A stretch of DNA of 64,000 bases from Paraspadella gotoi (GCA_051294375.1 CM119271.1:6449632-6513631), one strand, 5' to 3'. Positions 21,941 to 33,800 are shown, counted from the stretch's first letter. Made by a program: numbers and translations. Notes: generated by a model not told the origin, from the letters alone.

Positions 21941-22155
21941 TGCGTCGTCGTCGTCGCTGTCGTCGTCTTCNNNNNNNNNNNNNNNNNNNNNNNNNNNNNN
22001 NNNNNNNNNNNNNNNNNNNNNNNNNNNNNNNNNNNNNNNNNNNNNNNNNNNNNNNNNNNNNNNNNNNNNNNNNNNNNNNNNNNNNNNNNNNNNNNNNNNN
22101 NNNNNNNNNNNNNNNNNNNNNNNNNNNNNNNNNNNNNNNNNNNNNNNNNNNNNNN

Positions 22156-22188
<33 letters not shown>

Positions 22189-22190
22189 TA
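21941..22190 (-). repeat. (GTC)n array with a gap; clean end of the 24-bp acidic repeat
   Basis: The left side (21,941-21,970) reads on the minus strand as Glu-Asp-Asp-Asp-Ser-Asp-Asp-Asp-Asp, then Ala-Leu-Asp-Arg-Arg-Glu-Asn and a stop. The right side (22,156-22,190) is pure Asp codons preceded by TRRGDTFEIAGN. The frame stays open on both sides of the gap, but no ATG is found upstream, where there is a stop. It matches the arrays at 35,390-36,245 and 42,844-43,699. Confidence 0.7.
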
Positions 22191-22303
22191 CCAGCTATTT
22201 CGAAGGTGTCGCCTCTTCTTGTCAAAAATTGTGAAACTTTATTGAAAAAAAACTTGGTTCATGTGAAAAAAATGGCAGGAACGGAAGAAGAGAACGGAAA
22301 AAA

Positions 22304-22347
<44 letters not shown>

Positions 22348-22364
22348 GAGAAAGAAAGAAAAAA
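22304..22364. repeat. (GAAA)n microsatellite
   Basis: AAAG repeats inside the inverted copy; the reverse complement is at 35,200-35,270. Confidence 0.9.
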
Positions 22365-22537
22365 AGAAAAAAGCTGAGAAAAGAAAGAAAGGGGGAAAAC
22401 CTGAGGGGATAAAATTTAACAACTCAAAGACAACATGAGACAGGAAGTGGAAAAATAGTTGCTTGGAAACGTTTTGAAAAATTTCACGCAAATTCTCTTT
22501 TTCTCTCTCTCTNNNNNNNNNNNNNNNNNNNNNNNNN

Positions 22538-22866
22538 CTCTCTTTCTCCTCCTCCTCTTTTCATTCTCTCTCCTCTCCTTTCATCCTACTCTCTCTCTCT
22601 TCTCTCTCTCTCCTCTCTCTCTCTCCTCTCATCATTTTCCTCTTACTTTTTCCTTTCGCTCTCACTCTCCATTCTCTCCTCTCTCTTGTCTCCTCTTCCT
22701 CCCTCTCTTCTCTCTTCTCATCCTCTCTCTCTCTCTCCTCCCTCTCTCTCATTTTCTCATCTAACTTTTTTCTTTCGCTATCCTCTCTCATTCTCCTCTC
22801 TCTCTCTCTCTCTCATCTTCTCTCTCTCTCTCTCATCTCTCTCTCTCCCTCTCTCTCTCTCGCTCT
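22538..22866. repeat. (CT)n-rich block
   Basis: CT arrays broken by CATTTTCC and TTTCGCT. It begins at a 25-N gap where the assembly switches from the inverted to the direct orientation of the repeated block. Confidence 0.9.
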
Positions 22867-22879
22867 CCTCTTCAACTTT

Positions 22880-23245
22880 CTCTCTCGCTAACGCATATTT
22901 TTAAGCGTGAATGAGCCTCGGAAGCCAAATATTTTTTTTCCGGCAGAGGGGAACAAAGAGGAAGGAAAGGAGAAACAGGTGGAGGGAGGGAGTGAGGGAG
23001 AAGGAGGAGGAGAGGAGGAGAAGGAGGAAGAGGATGAGAGTTTTCTCCCAAATAATCCTCGTCTTTTCGCGCGAACATCAAAAGATTGACTCGCTGGCTC
23101 GCTGGGCTCCGGGCGAGGTTGACCCGAAACCGGACTCTACAATCCCTATCAAATCCTGTAAGACCCGAATGGATTTGAATGACGAGACGTATCATGAGGC
23201 TCTCTCCCTTTCTCTCTCTCTCTCTCTCTTCCTCTCTCTCTCTCT
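22880..23245 (+). repeat. 7.45-kb family, direct copy II, left part
   Basis: Matches 34,060-34,375 in the same orientation: GCCTCGGAAGCCAAATATTT, then GGGGAACAAAGAGGAAAGG, then the TGACTCGCTGGCTCGCTGG region. Single-base indels are scattered throughout. Confidence 0.8.
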
Positions 23246-24866
23246 CATGGCTATACTCAGAAGCCTCGAATCTGCGCAGGGCCTCCGGGAGCAGCACGCG
23301 CCGGCCGTATCGAGCTTTTCCAGCCTCGATCTTTCGCCTCGGCTCACTTACTCCTCTCTCTTCCTTCTCCCTATCTCCGGATCCGCGAGGCAGAGGTCGA
23401 TCTCCGATCGGAGCTGCAGCCGCGAAACTTTACTCTTTTTCTCTCTCTCTTACCCTCGTCACGCCGAGGCCTTTCTTTCTCTTCTCCCCGAGCGGATCGA
23501 TCATGGGTTCCGCGCGGATCCCGGGAGTCTCTCTTTTAAAAGAGATAAGGCCTTTTTGAAAATAATTTAAAATTATTGTAGGGTCATTTCATGTTGTCAA
23601 AAAAAAAAAGAAGAAAAAAAGAAAGAAAGAAAAAATGAGAAGGAGAAAGAAAGAAGGAAAAAAATAATTAAAAAATTTAGACACAATTTTTTTTAATATT
23701 AAATTTGAGGTTAAATATTAATATTAAAAAGATATCTAACAAAAGATAAATATGCTGAAACAATTGAAAAAATGAAAAGATAAAATGGAATCGGCAAATG
23801 AGATGATATATATTTTTGCATTTTTGTTATAAAGAGTAGAAAAATTTTAAAATCAAGTAGAATCAAAAATTCGAGCTTGGCGCTGTGAATATTTTTAAAT
23901 AAATGTTTTTTTATTTTCCGCAGAGACCATATTTAAATATATATATATAATTATATATATATAATTAATTTAATTTAATTCGATTGACTAAATATAAAAT
24001 TTCCAAAAAAAGTTATAGCACAGGTTTTTAAAAGGTTTGTCCTTTTGTCTCAGAAAGCTTCCTGAGTCCGTACTGTTTTGAGAATGGTCGCCTTAATGCT
24101 TAACCAGGAGTGGTAGCAAAGTTTGAAAACAAAAAAAGAGCCCGTGCAAACATTTGGTTCTGGGAATCCTAAGGTACCTACTACTACTACTAGCTTTAAT
24201 TAATTAAATCCATTTATAATGCAAGGTTAATAAATCAGTATAATTTTTTCCTTGTTTGTATTTCCTGTAATTAAGGTGGAGATATCTCTGAGTACCTTAC
24301 ATAGAGAAATTAAGTTGTGGCTCATTTTGAAACCCGACTGTGGGCAATCTGACATTATCAATTTTTCATCACTCAATTCTCTTCTTCTTCTAACTCCTCT
24401 ATCTTTTCTATCCTATTCATATTCTAAATGTCTTTAGTATACTTCTCGCCCACCAATGAGGTCTTTGAATTTGAAGCATCAACTTATGATTTCTTTACCT
24501 TTTAATATTCACAAATCACAATCAATTAAAACTAGGTTAATTTAAAAAAAAACATAGTAATTAAGGGGCACTTTTTGGGCATAGTAAAGTTTAATTATCT
24601 TTTTGATAATTACGAGCGCATAAGAACAATTACACGCTTAAATATTTCGGATTGGACCTGAATCGAAAGCAACCCGTAAAACTTTACCCAAGCACTTGAA
24701 TCCGTTTGTTTGTTTGTGGATACAAAATACGTTTACAATTAGTTCGATACAATAACAATGTTAAATACATGTCGAACGAAAGGTACAATTGAGTATGTTT
24801 ACAAACCGGTAATGATCATCATTGGTACATTGAATATCTACAAATAAAACATTTAAAAAACGGTTT

Positions 24867-25058
24867 TCAATCTTCAGAGGCTGTTAAATCTTTTAGTCTG
24901 GTGGCTTTTTCGTTAAGCTCCTCGATTTCGTTGGTTTTCGCCGGCTCTGCAATGCGCGTTGAGGCGAAGATATTTTGTTCCGTTCCCGTGAATCCGACAG
25001 CGTCTTCAGTACAAAATGCAGCCCTATTGTCAGCTCTATAAGTGGTATCGAACTTCAT
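24867..25058 (-). CDS. 63-residue orphan ORF
   Basis: ATG (context AAT-ATG-A, with A at -3) to TGA, 63 residues. It starts MKFDTTYRADNRAAFCTEDA and ends with a charged helix-like segment, NEIEELNEKATRLKDLTASE, whose spacing of Ile/Leu suits a short coiled coil. There is no simple repeat in it, and codon use is mixed, unlike the surrounding AT-rich DNA. It is the only such frame within the 2.5-kb segment. I do not recognise a family. No AATAAA was seen close downstream on the minus strand. It could be an intact small gene, one exon, or part of a mobile element. Confidence 0.4.
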   Translation of the reverse strand: MKFDTTYRADNRAAFCTEDAVGFTGTEQNIFASTRIAEPAKTNEIEELNEKATRLKDLTASED

Positions 25059-25558
25059 ATTTTTTTAATTCTATTACTTTTTTAACTTCTCATTAATAAA
25101 AAGATCTTTTTTAAAAATGTTAACAATTTTGTTAAATTTTGAAAATGGCTTTTTTCTAATTTAGAATATATTGTTGTTATGGATTCAGCTTGGATTTCTT
25201 TGTTTTTTCTTAATTTGTTTTCATTGGTGATTATTTCAAGAAGCCTTTACTTTTTACTCAAATTCATTATTATTTTTCGCCTCATAGAATTAAAGAAAAA
25301 TTTTGTTGAAATACTTGAATACTGCTAATTACATAAAATAGAACGTCGTTAATTAAAGTTAGTGTAGTTTTCTTTGATTACCATGAGAGTTCCAAAAAAT
25401 GAATAACTAAAATCTTATCACAAATTAGTTAATTATCAACAAAAAAAATTATTCAAGTTTAATTTATAATAATTGAATGAGAATAAGAGAGGAGGGAATG
25501 ACAAAATAATACATTAAAAAGGAAAACAAAGGATAGAAAAGAGAGAGAGACGGCAAGA

Positions 25559-25608
25559 GCAAGAGGAGAGAGAGAGAGAGAGAGAAGAGAGAGAGGAGAG
25601 AGAGATAT
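25559..25608. repeat. (GA)n microsatellite
   Basis: GA runs with AAG interruptions, next to the CpG-rich arm at 25,609-25,777. 25,059-25,558 is AT-rich with no gene seen. Confidence 0.9.
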
Positions 25609-26403
25609 CCGCCCCGATCGCTCGGACTTCGACGGAAGAAGCCCGACTCAAACCACGTAGAAAGAGAAATCTCCCCGTCGAGCGGAAAGAAGCCGGAAGG
25701 AAGAAGTGAGTCGATCGAAGCCGCGCGCCGGCCCCTCCGGGTCTAAGACGGGCTGCGTTCGGGAGAGCTGAGTATATGACTCCTCTTCTCTCACTCTCTC
25801 TCTCCTCTCTCTCTCTCCTTCGTCTCTTCTTTCTTCCTCCTCTTCTCCTCTCCCATCCTCTCTCTCTTCATCTCTCCTCTTTCCTTCGTCTCACACACCC
25901 TTCTCTCTCGTTCCTGTTGTTTTCAAAAAAGAATATAGACCCCCTTAGAAAAAACTATCGCGCGGGGCCGGACAACTATTTTTTCACTGAATTTAAGGAA
26001 TTGGCAAATCCTACTAACAAAAAATATACATAAATAAGAGAAGAGGAGGATGCAAGAGAGAGAAGATAGAGAAGACCAGAAGATAGCCTCAGAGGAGGAC
26101 AGACCATAAGAAGAGACAGAGACAGAGAAAAAGAGAGCAAGAAGTCCCAAGGTCAGGAAGAAAAGAGAAAGCGAAAAAGCTCAAAATGGAGTTTCTTTCC
26201 TTTTGGTCCGGACGGGGCGGATGACGTTTGTAACATATGCCAGAACGGGCCGTCACCTCTCCGCATACATCTTCGCCCTCTCCCGAGATTTAACGCGTCT
26301 TATTTATTCTATCCGCGCGCATTTCGTTCTTTTGAAGTTTATTTTAAAAATTGCATGATAAAAAAGTTAATAGTTAAATGGAAACATATTTTTGAGAAGA
26401 GAA

Positions 26404-26530
26404 AGGCAGAGAGAGAGAGAAGAGAGAGAAGAGAGAGAAGAGAGAGAGGGAGGAGGAAAGGAGAAGAAGGGGGAGAGAGAAAGAGAAGGGAGGAGAGAGA
26501 AGAGAGTGAGAGAGAGAGAAAAAAGAGAAA
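26404..26530. repeat. (GA)n microsatellite
   Basis: GA and GGAGAAGG purine run within copy II. Confidence 0.9.
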
Positions 26531-26689
26531 CAATTTGGCCGTTGAATAAAATTTTTCAAAGACGTATACGCATGTTTCCAAGCAAGCAACCTATTTTTTT
26601 TTCCCACAAACAACAACTTTCTCCCTGTCATCATGTTGTATTTGAGTTGTAAATTTTTTAAATCCCTCAAGGTTTTTCCCAACTTTTCT

Positions 26690-26837
26690 TTCTTTTTTCC
26701 TCAAGCTTTTTTTCTTTTTTTCCTTTCTTTTCTTTCCTTTTCATTTTCCTTTTCTTTTCTTTCTTTCTCTTTCTTTTTCTTTCTTTCTTTTTCTTCCCCG
26801 ATCTTCTCCCGTCTGGCCGTTAGGTTTTTCACTGACC

Positions 26838-26873
<36 letters not shown>
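26690..26873. repeat. (CTTT)n tract and 32-T run
   Basis: CTTT-type repeats, then a pure T run at 26,842-26,873. The matching site in copy III is the CTTT array at 35,160-35,270. Confidence 0.9.
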
Positions 26874-26940
26874 CATAAATTTTCACATTAATTTTTGAAT
26901 CAGAAGAGGCGGGAATAAACCATTCGAAATAGCTGGTAAC

Positions 26941-27500
26941 GGGACCGACGACGACGGACGACACCGGGACGGACGACGACAAACGACGACCAGCGTCGGA
27001 CGACGACGGACGAAGGACTCCGACGACGTGACGACGGACGACGACGGACGACGGACGAAGCGAGACGACGACGACGACGATCGCGACGACAGCGTCTCGA
27101 GACGACAGACGAAGACGAGACCACGACGACGAGGAGAGACTTTGACGTATTTTGACGACGACGGGACGAAGACCGAGGAGACGCGACGACGACGAGTGAG
27201 ACGACGACGACGGACAGCGACAGACGAACGACCGACGACGACACGACAGCGTGACAGCTATGGACGACGACGAAAGACCGACGAGACGAGGACGGAGGGA
27301 CGACCGACGACGACGAAGACGAGAACGATCAGCAGACGACGATGACGACGGACAAAAGACGACGATCGAACGAAAACAGCGACCCGACCGACGACGCACT
27401 TGAACAGAAGAGAACACTGATTACGACGAACGACGAGACGACGACGACGAGACGACGACGACGACGACGACGCAGAGAAGACCACGAGAACGACGACGAC
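26941..27500 (+). repeat. (CGA)n array, copy II of the 24-bp acidic repeat
   Basis: Matches 35,390-36,245 but is shorter and so indel-rich that the period is obscured. Arg/Asp/Ser/Val-rich ORFs in every frame are translations of the array. Confidence 0.85.
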
Positions 27501-29039
27501 GGCGCAACTTGACAAGAAGGAAAAAACTGATTACGACGAAGGATGGCGACGAGAAGCCAGATGAACAGTGTCTAATGATTCTCTCACTGGTCTATGATTC
27601 TAAATTAACAATAAGAAGACCCATTAGGGAAGGTGGGACTCATGTCTATATGCGCTATAGAACTGTTTAATTTAAAAATAAATGAATAATTAACGGTGGC
27701 ACGTATAGATGAAAGAACGAAACGAACAATGAATAAAGAAATGCATTTTATGATATCTGGAAAGGCGAAGAAAATAGAATAAGGCATAATAGTATTTGAA
27801 TGGAAAGCTTTTAGATTGAGAGTGAAAAAGACAGGAAAATTTAAGTTTTATTTTTCCACCCATACGGCTAAAGTTGTGGATCCGTCGCAAAAAAAACAGA
27901 TATCTAAAATAACCGTAATTTATATTCGGAACTTAAATAATGGAGGCTTTGGGTTTTATTTTAAGGCTTCATCACTATCTTTATAAACAAGATAATGACA
28001 TAAGCAGGTGTGGCGGGGGTAAGTTGGTTAGCGCGGGTAAATTGGGAATGAAAGCCGAAGCCGCTATGCTGCTATCAGTACTTCTTCTTCTCTCTCTTCT
28101 TCTTTTCTTTATGCCCAGCAGGAGGAACGGGTTCCAAAAAGGCTTGGGGCGATTGGCCCCCCTGTCCCTTAATTTCGGGCCGCTTAACCGGCCGTCCTTA
28201 TACTTTCTTAAATTAATAACCAGGGATCGATTCACGGTAAGCTAAGACTCGGGACTCTTTTGGGCATTTTCTCATGAATCCAACCAAATCTAACCGAACA
28301 CAACGAACACAATGAAATTCTACGAGAACATTGACCCACTATACCCACAACCAGCAACGAAAGTGACTCTTGCCAAGATTTTTATTTTTTTTTTTTCCCC
28401 TTTTTTTTTTTTCGTTGACGGGGCAAACTGCAATCCTCTTCTTCCCCGGATCTTTTGACGTAAAAGGTGAACGTGGATTTTTTTTTTTTTCGAATTCGGC
28501 ATCGATTTCGATGTTCTTTTTTTTTCTTTTTTTCCTTTTTTTTTCGGAATTTTTCCCTCGTTTTTTTTTCTTTTTCTTTTTTTATTTGACAATCGTAATA
28601 CCTTTTTTTCCCTGACCTGAATTCTTTTTTTTTCTCTTTCTCCTTGTCTTTTTCCATATTTCTTCTGATTTTACCCCCTCACCGATTTGGAGAAATTTGA
28701 GACATTTTTCTTTTAATTTTAATTTTTTTTATTTTACTTTAATTGTAATATTTAAGTTTGTTTCGGTTACTTTTCGATCGGTAAGTTCTATGCTCATTCT
28801 TGGCACCAGCCGTCAAGTCCTACCGTTTGACATTTTGTTCCGGAATTACATTCTCATAACACCTAATTTCTGCACATTTTAGTAACGAAATTTTAAATAA
28901 ATAGAAAAATAGGCGAAGCCACAGTTTCCTTTTTTTTTGCGTCATCCGTAGGCGTAATTATCTTAGCCGTGAGGCGTCGGGTCATAATCCCGCTGTCGTC
29001 GTAATAACCCACATTACGACGTTGTTTTAATCCGTCTTC

Positions 29040-29115
29040 GGCGTCGTCGTCGTCGTCGTCGGTCGTCGTTCGTCGGTCGTCGTCGGTCGGCGTCGTCGGC
29101 CGTCGTCGTCGGGCG
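29040..29115. repeat. (GTC)n tract
   Basis: GTC units with CGG interruptions; equivalent to 37,670-37,715 in copy III. Confidence 0.85.
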
Positions 29116-29253
29116 TCGGGTCGGTTCCGTCAGGCATGTTCTCGAATCGGTTAGCAAACAAAAGTAAGAAGCTTGTCTCAATTCCACTTCCCCTTTCGAC
29201 GGAAAAGTGAGCTGGCTTAAGAAGAGAAGAGAGGAGATGGAAGAGAGACGAGT

Positions 29254-29257
<4 letters not shown>

Positions 29258-29312
<55 letters not shown>

Positions 29313-29318
29313 GAGAGG
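29258..29318. repeat. (GA)n microsatellite
   Basis: GA run with GG and AAAG breaks. Confidence 0.9.
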
Positions 29319-29789
29319 TATTAAAATGGGGCGAGATGGGTCGAAAGGATTACTATTCTAACGACGGGGAAAAGGATAATTAGGAAAAATAGAGAAAAGT
29401 AAACTATACACATATACAGTAACAAATAGTATACCTACGGATATAAGCTATTTTAAATTTTCCATTATAAACACATACTTTTCCTAATTAAAGAACAGTT
29501 ATAAACACATCATTGAGAAAGCCTTGCCTTGGGAGAGTGAAAAAAAAACAACACTGTGAGAGAGTCTCTATTGAAGCTTGGTCCTGGGTCCTGCTGTTCT
29601 AATTTCTTATAAGAGGCATGTTTGCTTATAAACGTATAAAAAATTGTATCAAAATTTTGTGCTGAACCTTTGTTTCCGTCACACTTTTCCTTTCACTTGG
29701 GATCCTTTAGAGAGTACATGATTTACTGGCTCGAGGTTCATGCGTAACACTCTATTCAGAGTCGCTTCGACGCGAGACTTCGCTTTTCT

Positions 29790-30070
29790 CAGAAATGACG
29801 TCGACACAAATTGACAAAAAGAGACGAAGCAAAACTTGGCGAAAAAGATGACAAAGAAGCAACGATGATGACAAAGTGCGGTGATGGCAAAACGACGGCG
29901 AAGAAGCAAAACAATGAAGCCAAAGTGCGAAAATGACAAAAAAGCCACAGGCATGACAACATGAAGTACGAAGGTGATAAAGTGATGACAAAAGTAGCAA
30001 AAACGATGAAACTGAAAATACGGAGATGACGAAACAATGACAAAGAACCTTCCAATGATTACCCGATAAG
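29790..30070. repeat. degenerate GATGACAAA-rich tandem sequence
   Basis: GATGACAAAG, GTGATGGCAAAACG, AAATGACAAAAAAG and GATGACGAAAC recur at irregular 20-30 base spacing. It looks like an eroded minisatellite. Its Ser/Phe/His/Leu-rich minus ORFs are translations of the repeat. Confidence 0.5.
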
Positions 30071-30184
30071 TACGGGGATGACAATCAACCCCAAAAATAA
30101 ACTAAGAGAAACAGTTTTTTCTAATTTTTAGACACTTTCAAACATCTATCGATTCTTCCTTTCATATTTTTCCCCAAATTAACC

Positions 30185-30186
<2 letters not shown>

Positions 30187-30225
<39 letters not shown>
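30187..30225. repeat. (CT)n microsatellite, followed by poly-T
   Basis: CT run; a T-rich tract with rare C follows at 30,359-30,414. Confidence 0.95.
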
Positions 30226-30229
<4 letters not shown>

Positions 30230-30526
30230 TTTCTGGATAACTCCAATTCCATTCCACACAATTTCAACAAAAAGGTACGCCCCTTTTTCCCTTTTCAAAT
30301 CCCCGGTCACCAGTTCTCGATCCCGATTCACCAATTTTCTTCTCTCCTCATTCCTTAATTTTTTTTTTTTTTTTTTTTCTTTTTTTTTACTTTTTTTTTT
30401 TTTTTTTTTTCTTTTTGCATATTCGATTTTCACACTTAATCTCATCTTTCGTTCTCGTAGTTCTTTCTCCTATCCTTTCATTTTATGTCTCTCCTTCTCC
30501 CCATTCTTTTCGGTTCCATCTACAAG

Positions 30527-30557
30527 AGAGAGAGAGAGAGAAGAGAAGAGAGAGAGA
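30527..30557. repeat. (GA)n microsatellite
   Basis: Short GA run. 30,558-30,865 holds no gene I can see. Another GA run lies at 30,866-30,897. Confidence 0.9.
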
Positions 30558-30957
30558 TTTTGAATTTGATAAGTTCTATTGCAAAAAAACCACTGGAGTG
30601 GGTTAACACACTCCTTAGGGCGACATAAGTTAAAAACAGTTTGATTACAAAGAACTTTTTAGGATCATATACTAAGATAAAATACAGACTACTACACTTC
30701 ATAGATGTATATGAACAAGTGAACTGCTAAATATCGGATATTAGCATCTGAGTGCTATACTTTCTATCGATGACACTGTGTCAGCTATTCTATATCGTTG
30801 ACCACGACGAAAAAAAATGAAATTGATAAAAGCTACGATAGAATAAAATTAGTTTGTAACCAGTATAGAGAGAAGAGAGAGAGAGAGAGAGAGAGAATTC
30901 CTTTTCAAAGAAATCGAGATCGCTTCCGCATAAAATTTCCATTGGCATCGTCTCCTT

Positions 30958-30996
30958 CCCCCCGTACCCTCCTCCGCCCCCCCTATCCGCCCCCCC
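30958..30996 (-). other. G-quadruplex-forming motif (minus strand)
   Basis: The plus strand has C6, CCC, C7 and C7 runs separated by 3 to 7 bases. The minus strand therefore has four G-runs within 39 bases, satisfying the usual quadruplex pattern; the plus strand could form an i-motif. The 30,997-31,134 stretch downstream is GC-richer and open on the minus strand, but unrecognised. Confidence 0.6.
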
Positions 30997-31483
30997 TAGA
31001 ATTGTCCGGTCCACGGATCGAAAAATGTGGTTGAGCGGCGGAGAGATGGTGATCAAACTGCGGTGGAGCTTATTTGAGCCGTCGCACATCGAGAGGATTT
31101 CGCTTTCACAAAAAAAAGGACCCTTCAATGGCAATCGAAAACTCGAGATCCGTGGTTACCAGTGGCCACGGTAATGCCGAAGAAGGGAAGATATCTTTTA
31201 ACGCGGTTAGCAGCGATACTGATTAAACTATGACTTGATAGTGGAAAGACTTTTAACTTCTTTTTTTTTTCATTGCGGTATCAAATCAATATCTAAGCAG
31301 AATTATATTATCATTTGAAGATGATGCCACTTTGGTCACCAATGGACTTTGCTTTATTAGTCTCAGAAGAGTACAAAGCGGTGAATACTCTTTCCACGAA
31401 GTCATTAAATTCACAAGTTGATTGTATTCAGACTTCGCGCTTTTCCGGGGAAGAAACAATCTGCAACTTCCAAAGTGACAAGG

Positions 31484-31486
<3 letters not shown>

Positions 31487-31543
<57 letters not shown>
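31487..31543. repeat. (TC)n microsatellite, near perfect
   Basis: About 28 uninterrupted TC units. 31,544-32,265 shows no gene I can support. Confidence 0.95.
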
Positions 31544-31547
<4 letters not shown>

Positions 31548-32267
31548 TTCCAAGTGTTCCTAATCGAATCTCGTGTCGTGAGCGAATCAATTCTACGTCG
31601 GACTTTCGAATCGAAACTCGAGCAAAGTTGTTTTCTGGTTTTGAAGTTTAGAACTCTGAAACTTAGAAATTGAAATTTTCACACATTAAGAATAATAAAA
31701 CAAATCAGTCAATCATCGCTGTCCATATATCAAGTCGTAATTTGTTTATTATCTTATCCATCATTGCAATTTTTGTGCTTACTTTACTATCGCATAAAAT
31801 ATTATCTTTTTTTTTTCAATTCTAAAACATCTCTTACAATATACGTATAGTAATTATTACTCACACGTTACTTCGCCCTTATACTTCGCCCTTTTTTATA
31901 TAGACATAAGCACATACATATCAATATAGTATTTTCAGTCTTTAACATTTTGGTCAAGTGGTTTTTGTCTTTTGAAACTTTCCACTTTGTCCAGAATGCA
32001 GATTGTTCAACGTACAGTCAGTCAAAAATAGATCACCACCGCTGCTCCGCGGTAACTCAGCTCTGCGGCTCTGCAGATCAGTTCTGTGTTTTTCGTCGTA
32101 GAAAAAAAATGTTGGGTTTTTTTTTTTACTTTTGCAGGAGAATTTTGAAAAACGGGGTCGACTTTGGTATTCGGAGAACGTCGCCGTGGGCAGGGAGAGA
32201 AAAACTCTTAAAGGTTTCTTTATCGGCGGGAGAATTCTGGATAGTAAGGGAAAGGGGAAATCTGTGG

Positions 32268-32550
32268 AAAGAAAGAAAGAAAGAAAGCAAAGAAAAAAAA
32301 GAAAAGAAAGAAATGAAGAAGAAAGAAAGAAGAAAAGAAAAGAAGAAGAAAGAGAAAAGAAAGAAAGAAAAAAAAAGAAAAATAGAAAGAAAACAAGAAA
32401 AAAAGAGAAGACAGAAAGAAAGAAAAGGAATAAAGAAACAAAAAAGAAAGAGAAAGAAAGAAAGAAAGAAGGAAAAATTACAAAATAATAAAATAATACA
32501 AAAACAAATGTTAGAGAGATAAGAAAGAAAGAAAGAAAGAAAAGAAAGAA

Positions 32551-32582
<32 letters not shown>

Positions 32583-32612
32583 AGAAGAAAGAGAAAGAGG
32601 AAAGAAGAAGAA
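32268..32612. repeat. (GAAA)n-rich block
   Basis: AAAG and GAAA repeats with AT-rich interruptions near 32,470-32,520. The related block at 39,741-40,090 carries a 10-N gap (39,931-39,940). Lys/Glu and Phe/Ser ORFs are translations of the repeat. Confidence 0.9.
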
Positions 32613-33346
32613 AAAATGAAAAAATTCAAAAGTGAATTTAAAAAGAAAAAAGTAAAAAATACTTTTTGGGGCCAATTTTGGGCTGATTTTAAAGGCTTTT
32701 TTTGCTCTTTTTTAGTTTTGGCCGTCTGTTTAGTCTTTGGCCTTTTTTACTTCTTTTATAATTCCGGCAACTTTTTACGAAAGGCGTTTGTTTCCAATCA
32801 GAATTTCTTCCTTTCGTTTGGTGCTTTTTTTCGTCGCTATGTTTTATTTTCCTGTCTTTCGGTCGTCGTCGTCGTCGGTCGACGTATTTCGTTGTCATGG
32901 CGATTTTCGACGGAAACCAGAAGACAAAGCTGATTTCGTGAGACGCGCCTTCTGTTGTTTGTTTTCGTTGTTGTTGTTTTATTCGTAATACTGAACTCGT
33001 CAAACTGGTTTTGGTAGCAACGCCGTCTCATCTTCGAAATTTCGTCTTCTCTTCGACTTTTCTCAAATTATCTAATCTAATTTATTTTTCTTTTCTTTAT
33101 ATTGTTTACTTGTTATTTTTGTCTAATTATTTTCTAATCTTATCTAATATTTATCTGATCTAATTTCTTTTTCTTTTCTTTTCCTCTCTAATTTTCTACT
33201 TCTTCTAAGTCCTAAAAATAAATAAATAAACTACCTTTTATCTTCTCTTTCTTTTTTTTCCTTTCCTTTCTTACCTTTTTCTCCCTCAGCGTGCAATTCC
33301 GTTCAGAATTCCTGTAAGTTTTCAGAACCTAATCTTTTCTTTCGCA

Positions 33347-33376
33347 AGGCCGCAGGGGCCGCAGGGGCCGCAGCCC
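33347..33376. repeat. GCCGCAGGG 9-bp repeat
   Basis: Three GGGGCCGCA-type units, also present at 40,794-40,822. In copy IV they translate as Ala-Ala-Gly within a candidate exon. Confidence 0.85.
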
Positions 33377-33798
33377 CAACTAGCACTGCTCCGTGCCGCC
33401 GTACCGCAACTAACTTTAGATTGACCACAAAAAGTAGAAAGGACGGCATCAAGAACCCGAAAAAGTCTTGTTGATCCGCGATTAAATAGAACTAGAGCTA
33501 GGTGTTATAAACCTTGTTTATCATTAAATAACTTTAACACTTCGCATCCAATATTCCGAAGCCCATCAAACTGTCAATACCACCGCCATTCTTCATACAT
33601 GTCTCCGCCACATGCCCACTTCCAAACGCCACATCCCAAATCACCACAAGCCATGCTACCCACAACCACTCCCCCCCCCGCAAACCCTGAGCGACATCTT
33701 TTGACGCATTTGAACATCGAATTTCCGGTCGAGAAAACCCCTTAAAGTGATTCTCTGCTGGAGGATCTTATTCGTGTCTGCCTCCGGAAATCTTAATT

Positions 33799-33800
33799 TC

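Larger units (their letters stand above)
21246..22512 (-). repeat. 7.45-kb family, inverted copy, segment b
   Basis: Reverse complement of 35,036-36,960. The order of segments a and b matches one inverted copy. Three landmarks agree: the TTTGGTTGGATTC region (21,258), the CACTGTTTCATCTGC region (21,880) and the TTTCACATGAACC region (22,255 reversed). It contains gaps at 21,344-21,559 (216 N), 21,971-22,155 (185 N) and 22,513-22,537 (25 N). Confidence 0.8.
23250..25777. mobile_element. 2.5-kb segment present only in copy II, ends inverted
   Basis: The other direct copies have only a CT run here (34,374-34,490). The ends look inverted: TATACTCAG at 23,254-23,262 and its reverse complement CTGAGTATA at 25,768-25,776. 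Inside these lie CpG-rich arms with partial inverted similarity, including CTCACTT about 100 bases in. The interior is AT-rich, with an (AT)n tract at 23,936-23,970 and one coding-like ORF. It could be a DNA transposon-like insertion, or the CT run may have been collapsed in the other copies. The perfect terminal match is only 9 bases. Confidence 0.3.
25778..29705 (+). repeat. 7.45-kb family, direct copy II, right part
   Basis: Co-linear with 34,480-38,360. Shared landmarks include the TTCTCGTTCCTGTTG site, AAAATATACATAAATAAGAG, the CGA array, the ACCCACAACCAGCAACGAAAG region (28,348 against 37,048) and ACACTGTGAGAGAGTC (29,552 against 38,167). It differs by many single-base insertions and deletions, so ORFs are broken differently in each copy. 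Confidence 0.8.

Noticed and set aside
30790-31134. 114-residue minus ORF with a Gly-rich stretch
   Set aside because: It spans a GA microsatellite and the C-run motif; the remainder is not recognised and no splice or start evidence was found.
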